5,821 nt of DNA from Oscillospiraceae bacterium (lineage in GTDB: Bacteria; Bacillota; Clostridia; Oscillospirales; Ruminococcaceae). The translations under genes were made by a program, and so were the position numbers. The DNA is taken from NCBI GenBank assembly GCA_019423445.1, contig JAHZBJ010000066.1, positions 4,891 through 10,711 of the forward strand, in the 5' to 3' direction. The notes beneath the pieces were generated by a model, which had not been told where the DNA came from, did not search any database, and saw only the letters and a list, made by a program, of their open reading frames with translations. Positions 1 to 5,821 of the stretch are shown in pieces (position 1 is the stretch's first letter; each line of letters opens with the position of its first letter).

Positions 1-723
1 CAGGTAGTCCTGAACCTCTGCACCAACGCCTTCCACGCCGTTCGGGAGCGGGAAAACGGCCGTCTCACCGTCAAAGGCCGCATCCTCCCCGGTGACAAGG
101 CGGAAATCACCTTCACCGACAATGGTACCGGTATTGAACGCCATATTCTGGACCGGGTCTTCGACCCCTTCTTCACCACAAAACGCACTGGAGAGGGCAC
201 CGGTCTGGGGCTCTCCATTGTTCAGAGCATTATGGAAAGCCACCAAGGCTCGGTGACGGTGGAAAGTGAACCGGGCAACGGTACCGTCTTTACCCTCCTC
301 CTGCCGGTGGGGGCAGCACGCCCCCCGGAGAAGCCGTCCCACAAGGGAGAAAAGCGCCAGGTCCTTCTCCTGGATGAAGACCCCCGGGTGGCCCGGATGT
401 TCACCGGGGCTCTCCTGGCCGAGGACTACCAGGTGGAAAGCTTCTCCCGCGCCGATGAGGTGATGAGCTACCTGCGGAAAACCAATGGAGTGGACCTGTT
501 TATTTGCAGTTACCACATGTCCCTTGGCGAAGGAGGGCTGGCAGCTCTTCTGGCCAGGAACACCCAGCCTGGAATCCGCATCCTGGTGACCACCGGTTTC
601 GTGGACCGGGATCTGGTGGAAAGCCAGCACAAGGGGATCATTGACGGTTTCCTGGTAAAGCCGGTGAGCCTCACCGAGCTTTTGGAAAAAGTTCGCCAGC
701 TTCTGGAAGAGAGCCAGGCATAA
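1..723 (+). CDS. Hybrid sensor histidine kinase, C-terminal part (ATPase domain plus degenerate receiver), 5' end outside window
   Basis: The frame is open from the first base and ends at TAA 721-723, giving 240 visible residues. Residues 1-103 are a histidine kinase HATPase_c domain: N-box NLCTNA (5-10), G1 box DNGTG (40-44), F-box FDPFFTTK (54-61) and G2 box GTGLGLS (66-72). These features are typical of kinases that autophosphorylate a His in an upstream DHp domain, which is not visible here, nor is any sensor domain. A Pro/Lys-rich linker (about 104-119) leads to a response-regulator receiver fold (about 120-236). The acidic cluster DED (125-127), the Thr of VTT (196-198) and the Lys of VKP (219-221) are kept. 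The position that should hold the phospho-accepting Asp after strand beta-3 is Ser170 (codon AGT, 508-510), in DLFICSYHMS. The receiver is therefore probably not phosphorylated in the normal way. Signal and target are unknown. A terminator downstream separates it from the methionine operon, so a functional link to that operon is not supported. Confidence 0.9.
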   Translation, partial: QVVLNLCTNAFHAVRERENGRLTVKGRILPGDKAEITFTDNGTGIERHILDRVFDPFFTTKRTGEGTGLGLSIVQSIMESHQGSVTVESEPGNGTVFTLLLPVGAARPPEKPSHKGEKRQVLLLDEDPRVARMFTGALLAEDYQVESFSRADEVMSYLRKTNGVDLFICSYHMSLGEGGLAALLARNTQPGIRILVTTGFVDRDLVESQHKGIIDGFLVKPVSLTELLEKVRQLLEESQA

Positions 724-756
724 CTTCATCCTGGATCTGTTTACAGACCGCTTCGT

Positions 757-785
757 CCAGGCCCTCTCCAGGCCCTCTCCAGGCC
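757..785. repeat. Short tandem repeat, 11-bp unit, about 2.6 copies
   Basis: The unit CCAGGCCCTCT occurs twice in exact tandem (757-767, 768-778), and a third partial copy CCAGGCC follows (779-785). It lies between the kinase stop codon and the terminator hairpin. It is most likely a slippage-type duplication in an untranslated tail. No function can be assigned. Confidence 0.8.
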
Positions 786-804
786 GGCTATCGAGAAAAA
801 TTTG

Positions 805-843
805 GGTCCACCTGCCTTCCTTGCCGGCAGGTGGACCTTTTAT
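805..843 (+). terminator. Intrinsic terminator after the sensor kinase gene
   Basis: A perfect 12-bp GC-rich stem (GGTCCACCTGCC at 805-816 pairs with GGCAGGTGGACC at 826-837) encloses a 9-nt loop and is followed directly by TTTTAT (838-843). This is a standard Rho-independent terminator for transcripts from the kinase gene. It isolates the kinase from metF downstream. Confidence 0.9.
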
Positions 844-876
844 CGCCTTTCCTCCCCGCCGGAAAACGCCTTTTCC

Positions 877-905
877 TTGCAATTTCCTCCTGTTTCCTTT
901 ATGAT
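877..905 (+). promoter_or_regulatory. Sigma-A-type promoter of the metF operon
   Basis: A -35 box TTGCAA (877-882) and a -10 box TATGAT (900-905) are separated by exactly 17 bp; each box differs from consensus at one position. The promoter sits between the upstream terminator and metF, with a predicted start of transcription near 911-913. That gives a leader of about 45 nt, too short for an S-box, T-box or cobalamin riboswitch. The start site is predicted, not measured. Confidence 0.75.
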
Positions 906-916
906 TGAATATCATA
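900..916. promoter_or_regulatory. Dyad over the -10 box and start site of metF, possible operator
   Basis: TATGAT (900-905) and ATCATA (911-916) are perfect inverted repeats with a 5-nt spacer. The left arm is the -10 box itself and the right arm covers the predicted start of transcription. A dimeric repressor bound here would block RNA polymerase. The arms are short and AT-rich, so chance is possible. No known regulator is recognised from the sequence. Confidence 0.35.
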
Positions 917-938
917 CCGTATTGCGTTCCAAAGCCCG

Positions 939-946
939 AAAGGAGG
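939..946 (+). promoter_or_regulatory. Ribosome binding site of metF
   Basis: AAAGGAGG is a near-perfect anti-16S match that lies 10 nt before ATG 957. It fixes this ATG as the start and predicts strong translation. Confidence 0.85.
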
Positions 947-956
947 CCGAATCTCT

Positions 957-1826
957 ATGAGTATTGCCCAGCTGTTTCAGGAAAAAAACGTGGTCTTTTC
1001 CTTTGAGGTGTTTCCTCCAAAGCGGGACAGTTCCATCGATACCATCTGGCACACCCTGGCGGAGCTGGAAAGCCTCCGGCCGGATTTCATCAGCGTCACC
1101 TACAGCGCCGGCGGTTCCGGCGCTTCTGACCGTTCCACTCCCCAGATCGCCGGAGCCATACGCCACCGCTACGGCATCCGGCCCCTGGCCCATCTCACCT
1201 GTGTCAACTCCACCCGGGAGGAGATTTCGGAGCTGCTGGACCAGCTGCGCCAGGAAGGAGTGGAGGATATTCTGGCCCTCCGTGGAGACCGCACCCCCGG
1301 CGTGCCCCCCAAAACCGATTTCGCTCACGCCAGCGACCTGATTGCCTTTATCCGGGAGCAGGGGGGCTTTTCCGTCTCCGGCGCCTGCTACCCCGAAGGC
1401 CACACCGAAGCCCCTGACCTGGTCCAGGATGTGCTGAACCTTCGGAAAAAGGTGGATGCCGGGGCCTCCCACCTGATTTCCCAGCTCTTCTTCGACAACG
1501 GCGCCTTCTACTCCTTTGTGGAACGGGCCCGGATCGCTGGCATCACCGTTCCTATCGAGGCGGGGATCATGCCAGTGGTAAACGCCAAACAGATCCAGCG
1601 GATGGTTTCCCTCTGCGGCGCCAGCCTCCCCCCAAAGTTCACCAAGATGATCAGCCGGTACGAACAGAACCCTGAAGCCCTCCGGGACGCCGGTATCGCC
1701 TACGCCGTGGATCAGATTGTGGACCTTATCGCCCAAGGTGTCCAGGGGATTCATCTCTACACCATGAACAACCCCATGGTGGCCCGGCGCATCTCCCAGG
1801 CGGTGGCCAGTCTCCGGGAGGCCTGA
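957..1826 (+). CDS. metF: 5,10-methylenetetrahydrofolate reductase
   Basis: A cytosolic flavoenzyme that reduces 5,10-methylene-THF to 5-methyl-THF, the methyl donor for methionine synthase. At 289 residues it matches the usual bacterial MetF length (E. coli about 296) and is a single TIM-barrel FAD domain without the eukaryotic regulatory extension. Visible family motifs are SFEVFPPK (15-22), whose Glu17 matches the catalytic Glu28 of E. coli; SVTYSAGGS (46-54); ALRGD (107-111), whose Asp matches the folate-contacting Asp120; ACYPEGH (143-149) for flavin binding; DAGASHLISQLFFD (167-180) with Gln176; and EAGIMPV in the late barrel. The ATG has a strong Shine-Dalgarno 10 nt upstream. It is first in a three-gene operon, 35 nt ahead of the methionine synthase reactivation gene, and has its own promoter. 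No metV-type partner gene lies beside it, unlike in the MetF-MetV acetogen arrangement. The electron donor cannot be read from the sequence. Confidence 0.96.
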   Translation: MSIAQLFQEKNVVFSFEVFPPKRDSSIDTIWHTLAELESLRPDFISVTYSAGGSGASDRSTPQIAGAIRHRYGIRPLAHLTCVNSTREEISELLDQLRQEGVEDILALRGDRTPGVPPKTDFAHASDLIAFIREQGGFSVSGACYPEGHTEAPDLVQDVLNLRKKVDAGASHLISQLFFDNGAFYSFVERARIAGITVPIEAGIMPVVNAKQIQRMVSLCGASLPPKFTKMISRYEQNPEALRDAGIAYAVDQIVDLIAQGVQGIHLYTMNNPMVARRISQAVASLREA

Positions 1827-1844
1827 TCCCCTCTCCATCCCACT

Positions 1845-1853
1845 GAAAGGAGG
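1845..1853 (+). promoter_or_regulatory. Ribosome binding site that decides the start of the reactivation gene
   Basis: GAAAGGAGG lies 8 nt before ATG 1862. An in-frame TTG at 1856 is only 2 nt from the site, too close to be used, so ATG 1862 is preferred. Confidence 0.85.
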
Positions 1854-1861
1854 CCTTGGCC

Positions 1862-2554
1862 ATGGCTGAAATGGCCCTTTCCTCCATCCCGGAAGGGGAG
1901 GTGCTGCGGTACCTGGGAGCCGCCGGGCGAAATCCGGCGCCTCTGCTGCCCCTGGTCCGGGAGTGCTGCCTGGAACTGCTGGCAACAGCCAGACCCCGGT
2001 GGATCTGGCGCTCTCTGAAATGCCAGGCCGGACCTGAGGGGGTCCTTCTGGAAGGGGGGCTCCTTCTCCCCGGGGGAGACCTGAAACAGCTGCTGGCGGG
2101 ATGCGGGGAGGCAGTACTTTTGGCCGCCACCCTCTCCCAGGAGGTGGACTCTCTCCTCCGGCGCAGCCAGCTCACCGATCTGAGCCGGAGCCTAGTGCTG
2201 GAAAGCTGCGCCACCGCCGCCATTGAGGAGGTCTGCGACCGGGGGGAGAAAATCATCGCCGAAGCTCTTCCCGGGAAAAGCCTTACCCGGCGGTTCAGCC
2301 CGGGCTACGGAGATCTGCCGGTGACAATCCAGCGGGACTTTCTGGCCCTGCTGGACGCTCCCCGAAAAATCGGCCTCTGCGCCACCGGGAGCAGCATCCT
2401 CACCCCCAGGAAGTCGGTGACGGCGGTGCTGGGCGTCCGGGAACCGGGAGCCCAGGAGGCGGCATCTCCTGAAGGCTGCCAAAAAGGCTGCCAGAACTGT
2501 TCCCTGAAAAACAGCTGTCCCTATCGAAAGAAGGAGGATCCAGATGGATTTTAA
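1862..2554 (+). CDS. Stand-alone methionine synthase reactivation protein (Met_synt_B12 activation-domain family)
   Basis: This 230-residue protein resembles the C-terminal activation domain of E. coli MetH. That domain binds S-adenosylmethionine and remethylates cob(II)alamin after accidental oxidation. The signature RFSPGYGDLP (144-153) matches the SAM-binding R-x-x-PGY-x-x-P motif, and LTPRKSV (180-186) matches the later conserved x-P-x-x-S-V segment. The N-terminal 110 residues are helical and variable, with no signal peptide or membrane segment, so it is cytosolic. The protein is shorter than the roughly 330-residue E. coli domain but similar in kind to the separate protein TM0269 of Thermotoga, which also pairs with a truncated MetH. 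The C-terminus adds four cysteines, C206-X3-C210-X2-C213-X5-C219, ending in CPYR; this could hold a metal or Fe-S centre (inference). It lies between metF and metH and overlaps metH by 11 nt, which supports partnership with that enzyme. Family assignment is firm; biochemical role is inferred. Confidence 0.88.
   Translation: MAEMALSSIPEGEVLRYLGAAGRNPAPLLPLVRECCLELLATARPRWIWRSLKCQAGPEGVLLEGGLLLPGGDLKQLLAGCGEAVLLAATLSQEVDSLLRRSQLTDLSRSLVLESCATAAIEEVCDRGEKIIAEALPGKSLTRRFSPGYGDLPVTIQRDFLALLDAPRKIGLCATGSSILTPRKSVTAVLGVREPGAQEAASPEGCQKGCQNCSLKNSCPYRKKEDPDGF
2531..2537 (+). promoter_or_regulatory. Ribosome binding site of metH inside the upstream gene
   Basis: AAGGAGG lies 6 nt before ATG 2544, within the last codons of the reactivation gene. 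Ribosomes that finish the upstream gene stop at 2554, next to this site, which favours coupled translation. Confidence 0.8.
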
Positions 2555-4913
2555 AACACTTCTCTCCCACCCTGACTTTCTGTTCCTGGACGGGGCCATG
2601 GGTACCATGCTCCAGCAAAAAGGGATGCCCATGGGAGCGGTGCCCGAGACTATGAACCTTCTCCACCCGGAATGGCTGCTGGAGATCCATCGCAGCTACC
2701 TGGAGGCGGGGGCCCAGGTCCTGTACGCCAACACCTTTGGAGCCAGCCCCTATAAGGCCCAGGGCTGCGGCTATGAGCCGGAAGAGCTGGTTCGGGCGGG
2801 GGTATCCCTGGCACGGGAAGCGTCTGGCGGCCGCGCCCTGGTGGCCCTGGACATCGGCCCTCTGGGGCAGCTGCTGGAACCCACCGGCACCCTCACCTTT
2901 GATGAGGCCTATGAGGCCTTTTCCCGGCAGGTCCGGGCCGGGGCCGAGGCCGGGGCGGATCTGGCGGTTATTGAGACCATGACTGATCTCTACGAAATGA
3001 AGGCCGCCCTCCTGGCGGTAAAGGAAAACTCGGATCTTCCGGTGATCTGCACCATGACCTTTGAGGGAAACGGCCGCACCTTCACCGGCTGCGGCATCCC
3101 CTCCATGGCTCTGACCCTGGAAGGGTTGGGAGCCGACGCTGTGGGTATCAACTGCTCCCTGGGTCCTGGCGAGATGCTCCCCCTGGCTCTTGAGCTTCTC
3201 CGCTGGACCACCCTGCCATTGGTGATGAAACCCAACGCCGGACTGCCCGATCCCGCCACCGGCCGGTACAACATCAGCCCGGAGGAGTTCGGGGCGGCCA
3301 TGGCGGAACTGGCCCGGGCAGGAGTTCAGGTGCTGGGGGGCTGCTGCGGCACCGATCCCCGGTACATCGCCGCCATCCGGAAAGCTGTGGACGGGATCCC
3401 GTTCTCCCGCCCAGAGACCGTCATCCCTCCTGCTGTTTGCAGTCCCAGCCGGGTGGTGACCACCGGCGGGGTCCGGGTCATTGGGGAGCGGATCAACCCC
3501 ACCGGCAAAAAGCGGTTCAAGGAGGCCCTGCGGAACCGGGAACTGGACTACATCCTGGCCCAGGGGCTGGACCAGGCCGCCGCTGGGGCGGACATCCTGG
3601 ACGTCAACGTAGGGCTGCCCGAGATCGACGAAAAGGCCGCCATGGTGAAGGTGGTAAAAGCCCTTCAGGGGGTCACCGAGCTTCCTCTCCAGCTGGATTC
3701 CTCCAGCCCCGAGGTGCTGGAAGCCGCTCTCCGGGCCTATAACGGAAAGGCCATCGTCAACTCGGTAAACGGCAACCGGGAAACCCTGGATCGGGTTCTC
3801 CCCCTGGTGAAAAAATACGGCGCCGCAGTGGTGGGGCTGACCCTGGATCACCGGGGCATCCTCTCCTCCGCCCGGGAGCGGGTGGAAATCGCCAAGACCA
3901 TCCTGGAGGCGGCTCTGGCCTGCGGCATCCGCCGGGAGGACGTCTACATCGACTGCCTCACCCTCACCGTCAGCGCCCAGCAGGATTCCGCCCTGGAGAC
4001 CCTTCGGGCGGTGAAAATGGTTCGGGAGGAGCTGGGCTGTCCCACGGTTCTGGGGGTGAGCAACATCTCCTTCGGCCTGCCGGCCAGGGAGCTGATCAAC
4101 CCCTCCTTCCTCACCCTGGCCCTGGGGGCCGGGCTGAACCTCCCCATCCTCAATCCCAATGCCGGGGCCATGATGGGAGCGGTCCGGGCCTGGGCTGTCC
4201 TCTCCGGGACAGACCGGGACTCCCGGGATTTTGTGACTTGGTACGGCCAGACCGGCGGCGCCCCCGCCCCTGCTCCCGCACCAGCCGCCACGGTCCGGGA
4301 ACTGGACTACGCTGTGGAACACGGACTGAAAAACGATGCCGCCGCCCTGGCCCGGGAGCTTTTGGGAACCACAGACCCCATGGAGATTGTCAACCAAAAG
4401 CTGATCCCGCCCCTGGACAGGGCTGGGACCGCCTTTGAGAAGGGGGAAATTTTCCTTCCCCAGCTGATTCAATGCGCTGGGGCGGCTCAGGCCGCCTTTG
4501 AAGTGATCCGGGAGCGGATGGCTGGGGATGGGCCCCGGGAGATGAAAAAGGGCCCCATTGTTTTGGCAACCGTTCAGGGAGACATCCACGACATCGGCAA
4601 AAACATCGTGAAAATTCTTCTGGAGAACTACGGCTACGCCATTCTGGACCTGGGAAAGGATGTCCCTCCCCAGGCAGTGGCGGACGCGGTGCGTCAGAGC
4701 GGCGCCCCTCTGGTGGGGTTGTCCGCCCTGATGACCACCACCCTGGGAAGTATGGCGGAAACCATCGCCCTCCTCCACCGGGAGGGGCTCCCCTGCCGGG
4801 TGATGGTGGGCGGCGCGGTGCTGACCCCGGAATATGCCAAAAAGATCGGCGCCGACTGGTACGCCAGAGACGCCAAGGAATCGGTGGATATCGCCAAGGG
4901 ACTTCTGGGCTGA
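2544..4913 (+). CDS. metH: Cobalamin-dependent methionine synthase lacking the activation domain
   Basis: Transfers the methyl group of 5-methyl-THF through cobalamin to homocysteine, giving methionine and THF in the cytosol. It is 789 residues against about 1227 in E. coli. Residues 1-285 are the homocysteine-binding barrel, with zinc ligands Cys204, Cys267 and Cys268 (INCSLG, GGCCGT) spaced exactly as in E. coli. Residues about 310-565 are the pterin-binding barrel, opening with IGERINPTGKKRF (313-325). An Ala/Pro-rich linker (571-582) follows. Residues about 585-665 are the helical cobalamin cap. Residues about 668-789 are the Rossmann B12 domain, with GDIHDIGKN (679-687) in which His682 is the lower cobalt ligand, plus SALMTTTL (727-734) and GGAVLT (756-761). 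The protein ends just after the B12 domain, so the SAM-dependent activation domain is absent; the gene overlapping it upstream supplies that function. The stop is natural, followed by a terminator, so this is a family variant and not a truncation. Confidence 0.96.
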   Translation: MDFKTLLSHPDFLFLDGAMGTMLQQKGMPMGAVPETMNLLHPEWLLEIHRSYLEAGAQVLYANTFGASPYKAQGCGYEPEELVRAGVSLAREASGGRALVALDIGPLGQLLEPTGTLTFDEAYEAFSRQVRAGAEAGADLAVIETMTDLYEMKAALLAVKENSDLPVICTMTFEGNGRTFTGCGIPSMALTLEGLGADAVGINCSLGPGEMLPLALELLRWTTLPLVMKPNAGLPDPATGRYNISPEEFGAAMAELARAGVQVLGGCCGTDPRYIAAIRKAVDGIPFSRPETVIPPAVCSPSRVVTTGGVRVIGERINPTGKKRFKEALRNRELDYILAQGLDQAAAGADILDVNVGLPEIDEKAAMVKVVKALQGVTELPLQLDSSSPEVLEAALRAYNGKAIVNSVNGNRETLDRVLPLVKKYGAAVVGLTLDHRGILSSARERVEIAKTILEAALACGIRREDVYIDCLTLTVSAQQDSALETLRAVKMVREELGCPTVLGVSNISFGLPARELINPSFLTLALGAGLNLPILNPNAGAMMGAVRAWAVLSGTDRDSRDFVTWYGQTGGAPAPAPAPAATVRELDYAVEHGLKNDAAALARELLGTTDPMEIVNQKLIPPLDRAGTAFEKGEIFLPQLIQCAGAAQAAFEVIRERMAGDGPREMKKGPIVLATVQGDIHDIGKNIVKILLENYGYAILDLGKDVPPQAVADAVRQSGAPLVGLSALMTTTLGSMAETIALLHREGLPCRVMVGGAVLTPEYAKKIGADWYARDAKESVDIAKGLLG

Positions 4914-4937
4914 GATCCCGGCGTTGCAACAAATCAT

Positions 4938-4982
4938 AAAACAAAGAGATGGGGGACCGAAATCCCCCATCTCTTTGTTTTT
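4938..4982. terminator. Bidirectional intrinsic terminator between convergent genes
   Basis: Perfect 19-bp arms (4938-4956 and 4963-4981) enclose the 6-nt loop CCGAAA. The stem has a G/C core (GGGGGA/TCCCCC) and A/T-rich outer ends. The right side gives a T-run (TTTGTTTTT) for metH transcripts. The left side reads as TTTGTTTT on the minus strand, so it can also end transcripts of the convergent peptidase gene, whose stop codon is at 5049-5051. Confidence 0.9.
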
Positions 4983-5048
4983 AAGGGTAGCTGGCAACCC
5001 GGATGCACCGTCTGCAACGGGCAAAATCCGGAGACCCCCAGTCCTTTA

Positions 5049-5821
5049 TCAACCCTCAATGGCCTTTTCAAAAAACTCCCGCATATCCTTGGCCAAAAGT
5101 TCGGCGCTCTTCTCTCCCAGATACGCCATATGCCCCGAAGGATACACCCCAATGGTGACTCTGTCCATATCCAGATTGGAGTGGGACGCCAGATATTTTG
5201 CCATCCCCGCGGTGGTGCAGAGGTCATACTCTCCACAAGCAAAGTAGACCTTGAGCTTTTTGTTTCTGCGCATGGCAAGGCCCAGAGAATCGGCAGGGCT
5301 GATCTTAAACTTTCTGTCCCACGCCGAATTCACCGGGAAGGAGAGACCGTTGGAGCGGCGGTCAAAGGTGATGCCCAGTTCCTTTTTCATCAGGGCGAAA
5401 GCCGACTGGAACGCAGGGGTATACTGCCCCATGGCGGGGTCATCGGCGATGACATTGGAATCCTTGAGGCAATACTCCTCCTTCCAGGTATACCGGCCGT
5501 CGTAGTAGCCTACAACCTGGCCCTTGTCCTTCAGCACCAAATGCATAAACTCCCGGGTATCCACCTTGAGGTTATGGCTCAGGAAGTACTCGGCGTCGAT
5601 GCCGGTGAAATAGTGGAGCTTCTCCGCTACCGCAGCCCTCTCCTCCTCGCTGAGGAAGTCGTTCTTATAAAGGGCAGTGAGATACTCCCCGCTGGCGAAC
5701 TCCTCGGCCTTCTTCACAAAGTCCTCGTGGGAAATCTCAGAATGGGGGTAGTGGAAATCGTAGGTAGCCGCCTGGCTGGTAAGGTTAAGCACAGCCTTTT
5801 CCACAGGCACATCAGCGAAAA
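5049..5821 (-). CDS. Serine carboxypeptidase-like protein (peptidase family S10), C-terminal part
   Basis: The frame runs off the right edge without a stop. A GTG codon at 5808-5810 could be read as a start, but it has no convincing ribosome binding site in the few bases visible, and the family needs a larger N-terminal part, so the gene very probably continues beyond 5821. About 257 codons are visible. Two of the three catalytic residues of the alpha/beta-hydrolase S10 fold can be seen: Asp in CGEYDLCTT (Asp codon 5223-5225) and His in YPSGHMAYL (His codon 5130-5132). The nucleophile Ser, normally in a GESYGG-like motif, would lie upstream, outside the window. S10 enzymes remove C-terminal amino acids from peptides; the substrate and the location in the cell cannot be judged without the N-terminus. 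It is convergent with the methionine operon, with no sign of a shared function. Activity is inferred from the two motifs only. Confidence 0.8.
   Translation of the reverse strand, partial: FADVPVEKAVLNLTSQAATYDFHYPHSEISHEDFVKKAEEFASGEYLTALYKNDFLSEEERAAVAEKLHYFTGIDAEYFLSHNLKVDTREFMHLVLKDKGQVVGYYDGRYTWKEEYCLKDSNVIADDPAMGQYTPAFQSAFALMKKELGITFDRRSNGLSFPVNSAWDRKFKISPADSLGLAMRRNKKLKVYFACGEYDLCTTAGMAKYLASHSNLDMDRVTIGVYPSGHMAYLGEKSAELLAKDMREFFEKAIEG

Noticed and set aside
906..956. A SAM, T-box or cobalamin riboswitch upstream of metF
   Set aside because: The leader from the predicted start site is about 45 nt, with no conserved riboswitch core and no terminator between promoter and metF.
1856..1861. 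TTG 1856 as an earlier start of the reactivation gene
   Set aside because: It is only 2 nt from the Shine-Dalgarno sequence, whereas ATG 1862 has the normal 8-nt spacing.
912..1985. A 357-codon open frame on the minus strand opposite metF and the start of the reactivation gene
   Set aside because: Same cause: a composition-driven shadow of metF. It has no family motifs and would run across the metF promoter region.
2544..4913. MetH as a truncated pseudogene because it lacks 430 residues relative to E. coli
   Set aside because: All catalytic motifs of the three remaining modules are intact, the end falls at a domain border, and the missing domain is encoded by the adjacent overlapping gene.
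2400..5024. A very long open frame (874 codons) on the minus strand opposite metH
   Set aside because: It lies antisense to a gene with firm motifs throughout, crosses the terminator hairpin, is unusually rich in Gly, His, Pro and Gln, and shows no recognisable domain. GC-biased third positions on the + strand remove stop codons from this frame.
5808..5810. GTG 5808-5810 as the true start of the peptidase gene
   Set aside because: The frame stays open to the window edge, and the S10 nucleophile region must lie upstream, so this is an internal Val codon.

Overview
The window looks like chromosomal DNA from a GC-rich anaerobic Firmicute of class Clostridia. A gut Oscillospiraceae-type lineage is my best guess. 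The reasons are the strong AAAGGAGG-type ribosome binding sites, the GC-biased third codon positions, and a B12-dependent methionine synthase whose reactivation domain is a separate protein. The taxonomic placement is inference from style and gene order, not from a database match.

Layout, left to right. Positions 1-723 (+) hold the C-terminal part of a hybrid sensor histidine kinase: an ATPase domain followed by a receiver domain in which the usual phospho-accepting Asp is a Ser. The gap at 724-956 holds a short 11-bp tandem repeat, a strong intrinsic terminator, and then a near-consensus sigma-A promoter whose -10 box forms one arm of a small dyad. A three-gene methionine operon follows on the + strand: metF (957-1826, methylenetetrahydrofolate reductase), a stand-alone methionine synthase reactivation protein (1862-2554), and a short metH (2544-4913) with homocysteine, folate and cobalamin domains but no activation domain. 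A 19-bp perfect hairpin at 4938-4982 ends this operon and probably also ends the convergent gene. The last gene (5049-5821, minus strand, 5' end outside the window) is the C-terminal part of a serine carboxypeptidase-like (S10) protein.

How the genes work together. MetF makes 5-methyltetrahydrofolate. MetH passes its methyl group through cobalamin to homocysteine, giving methionine. The middle protein very likely docks on the MetH cobalamin domain to remethylate oxidised cob(II)alamin with S-adenosylmethionine. In E. coli this job is done by the C-terminal domain of MetH itself. The 11-nt overlap between the reactivation gene and metH suggests coupled translation of the two halves. No S-box, T-box or cobalamin riboswitch is visible; the predicted leader is only about 45 nt.

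I see no clearly new biological system here. The items most worth a second look are the degenerate receiver, the cysteine-rich tail of the reactivation protein, and the dyad over the metF promoter.
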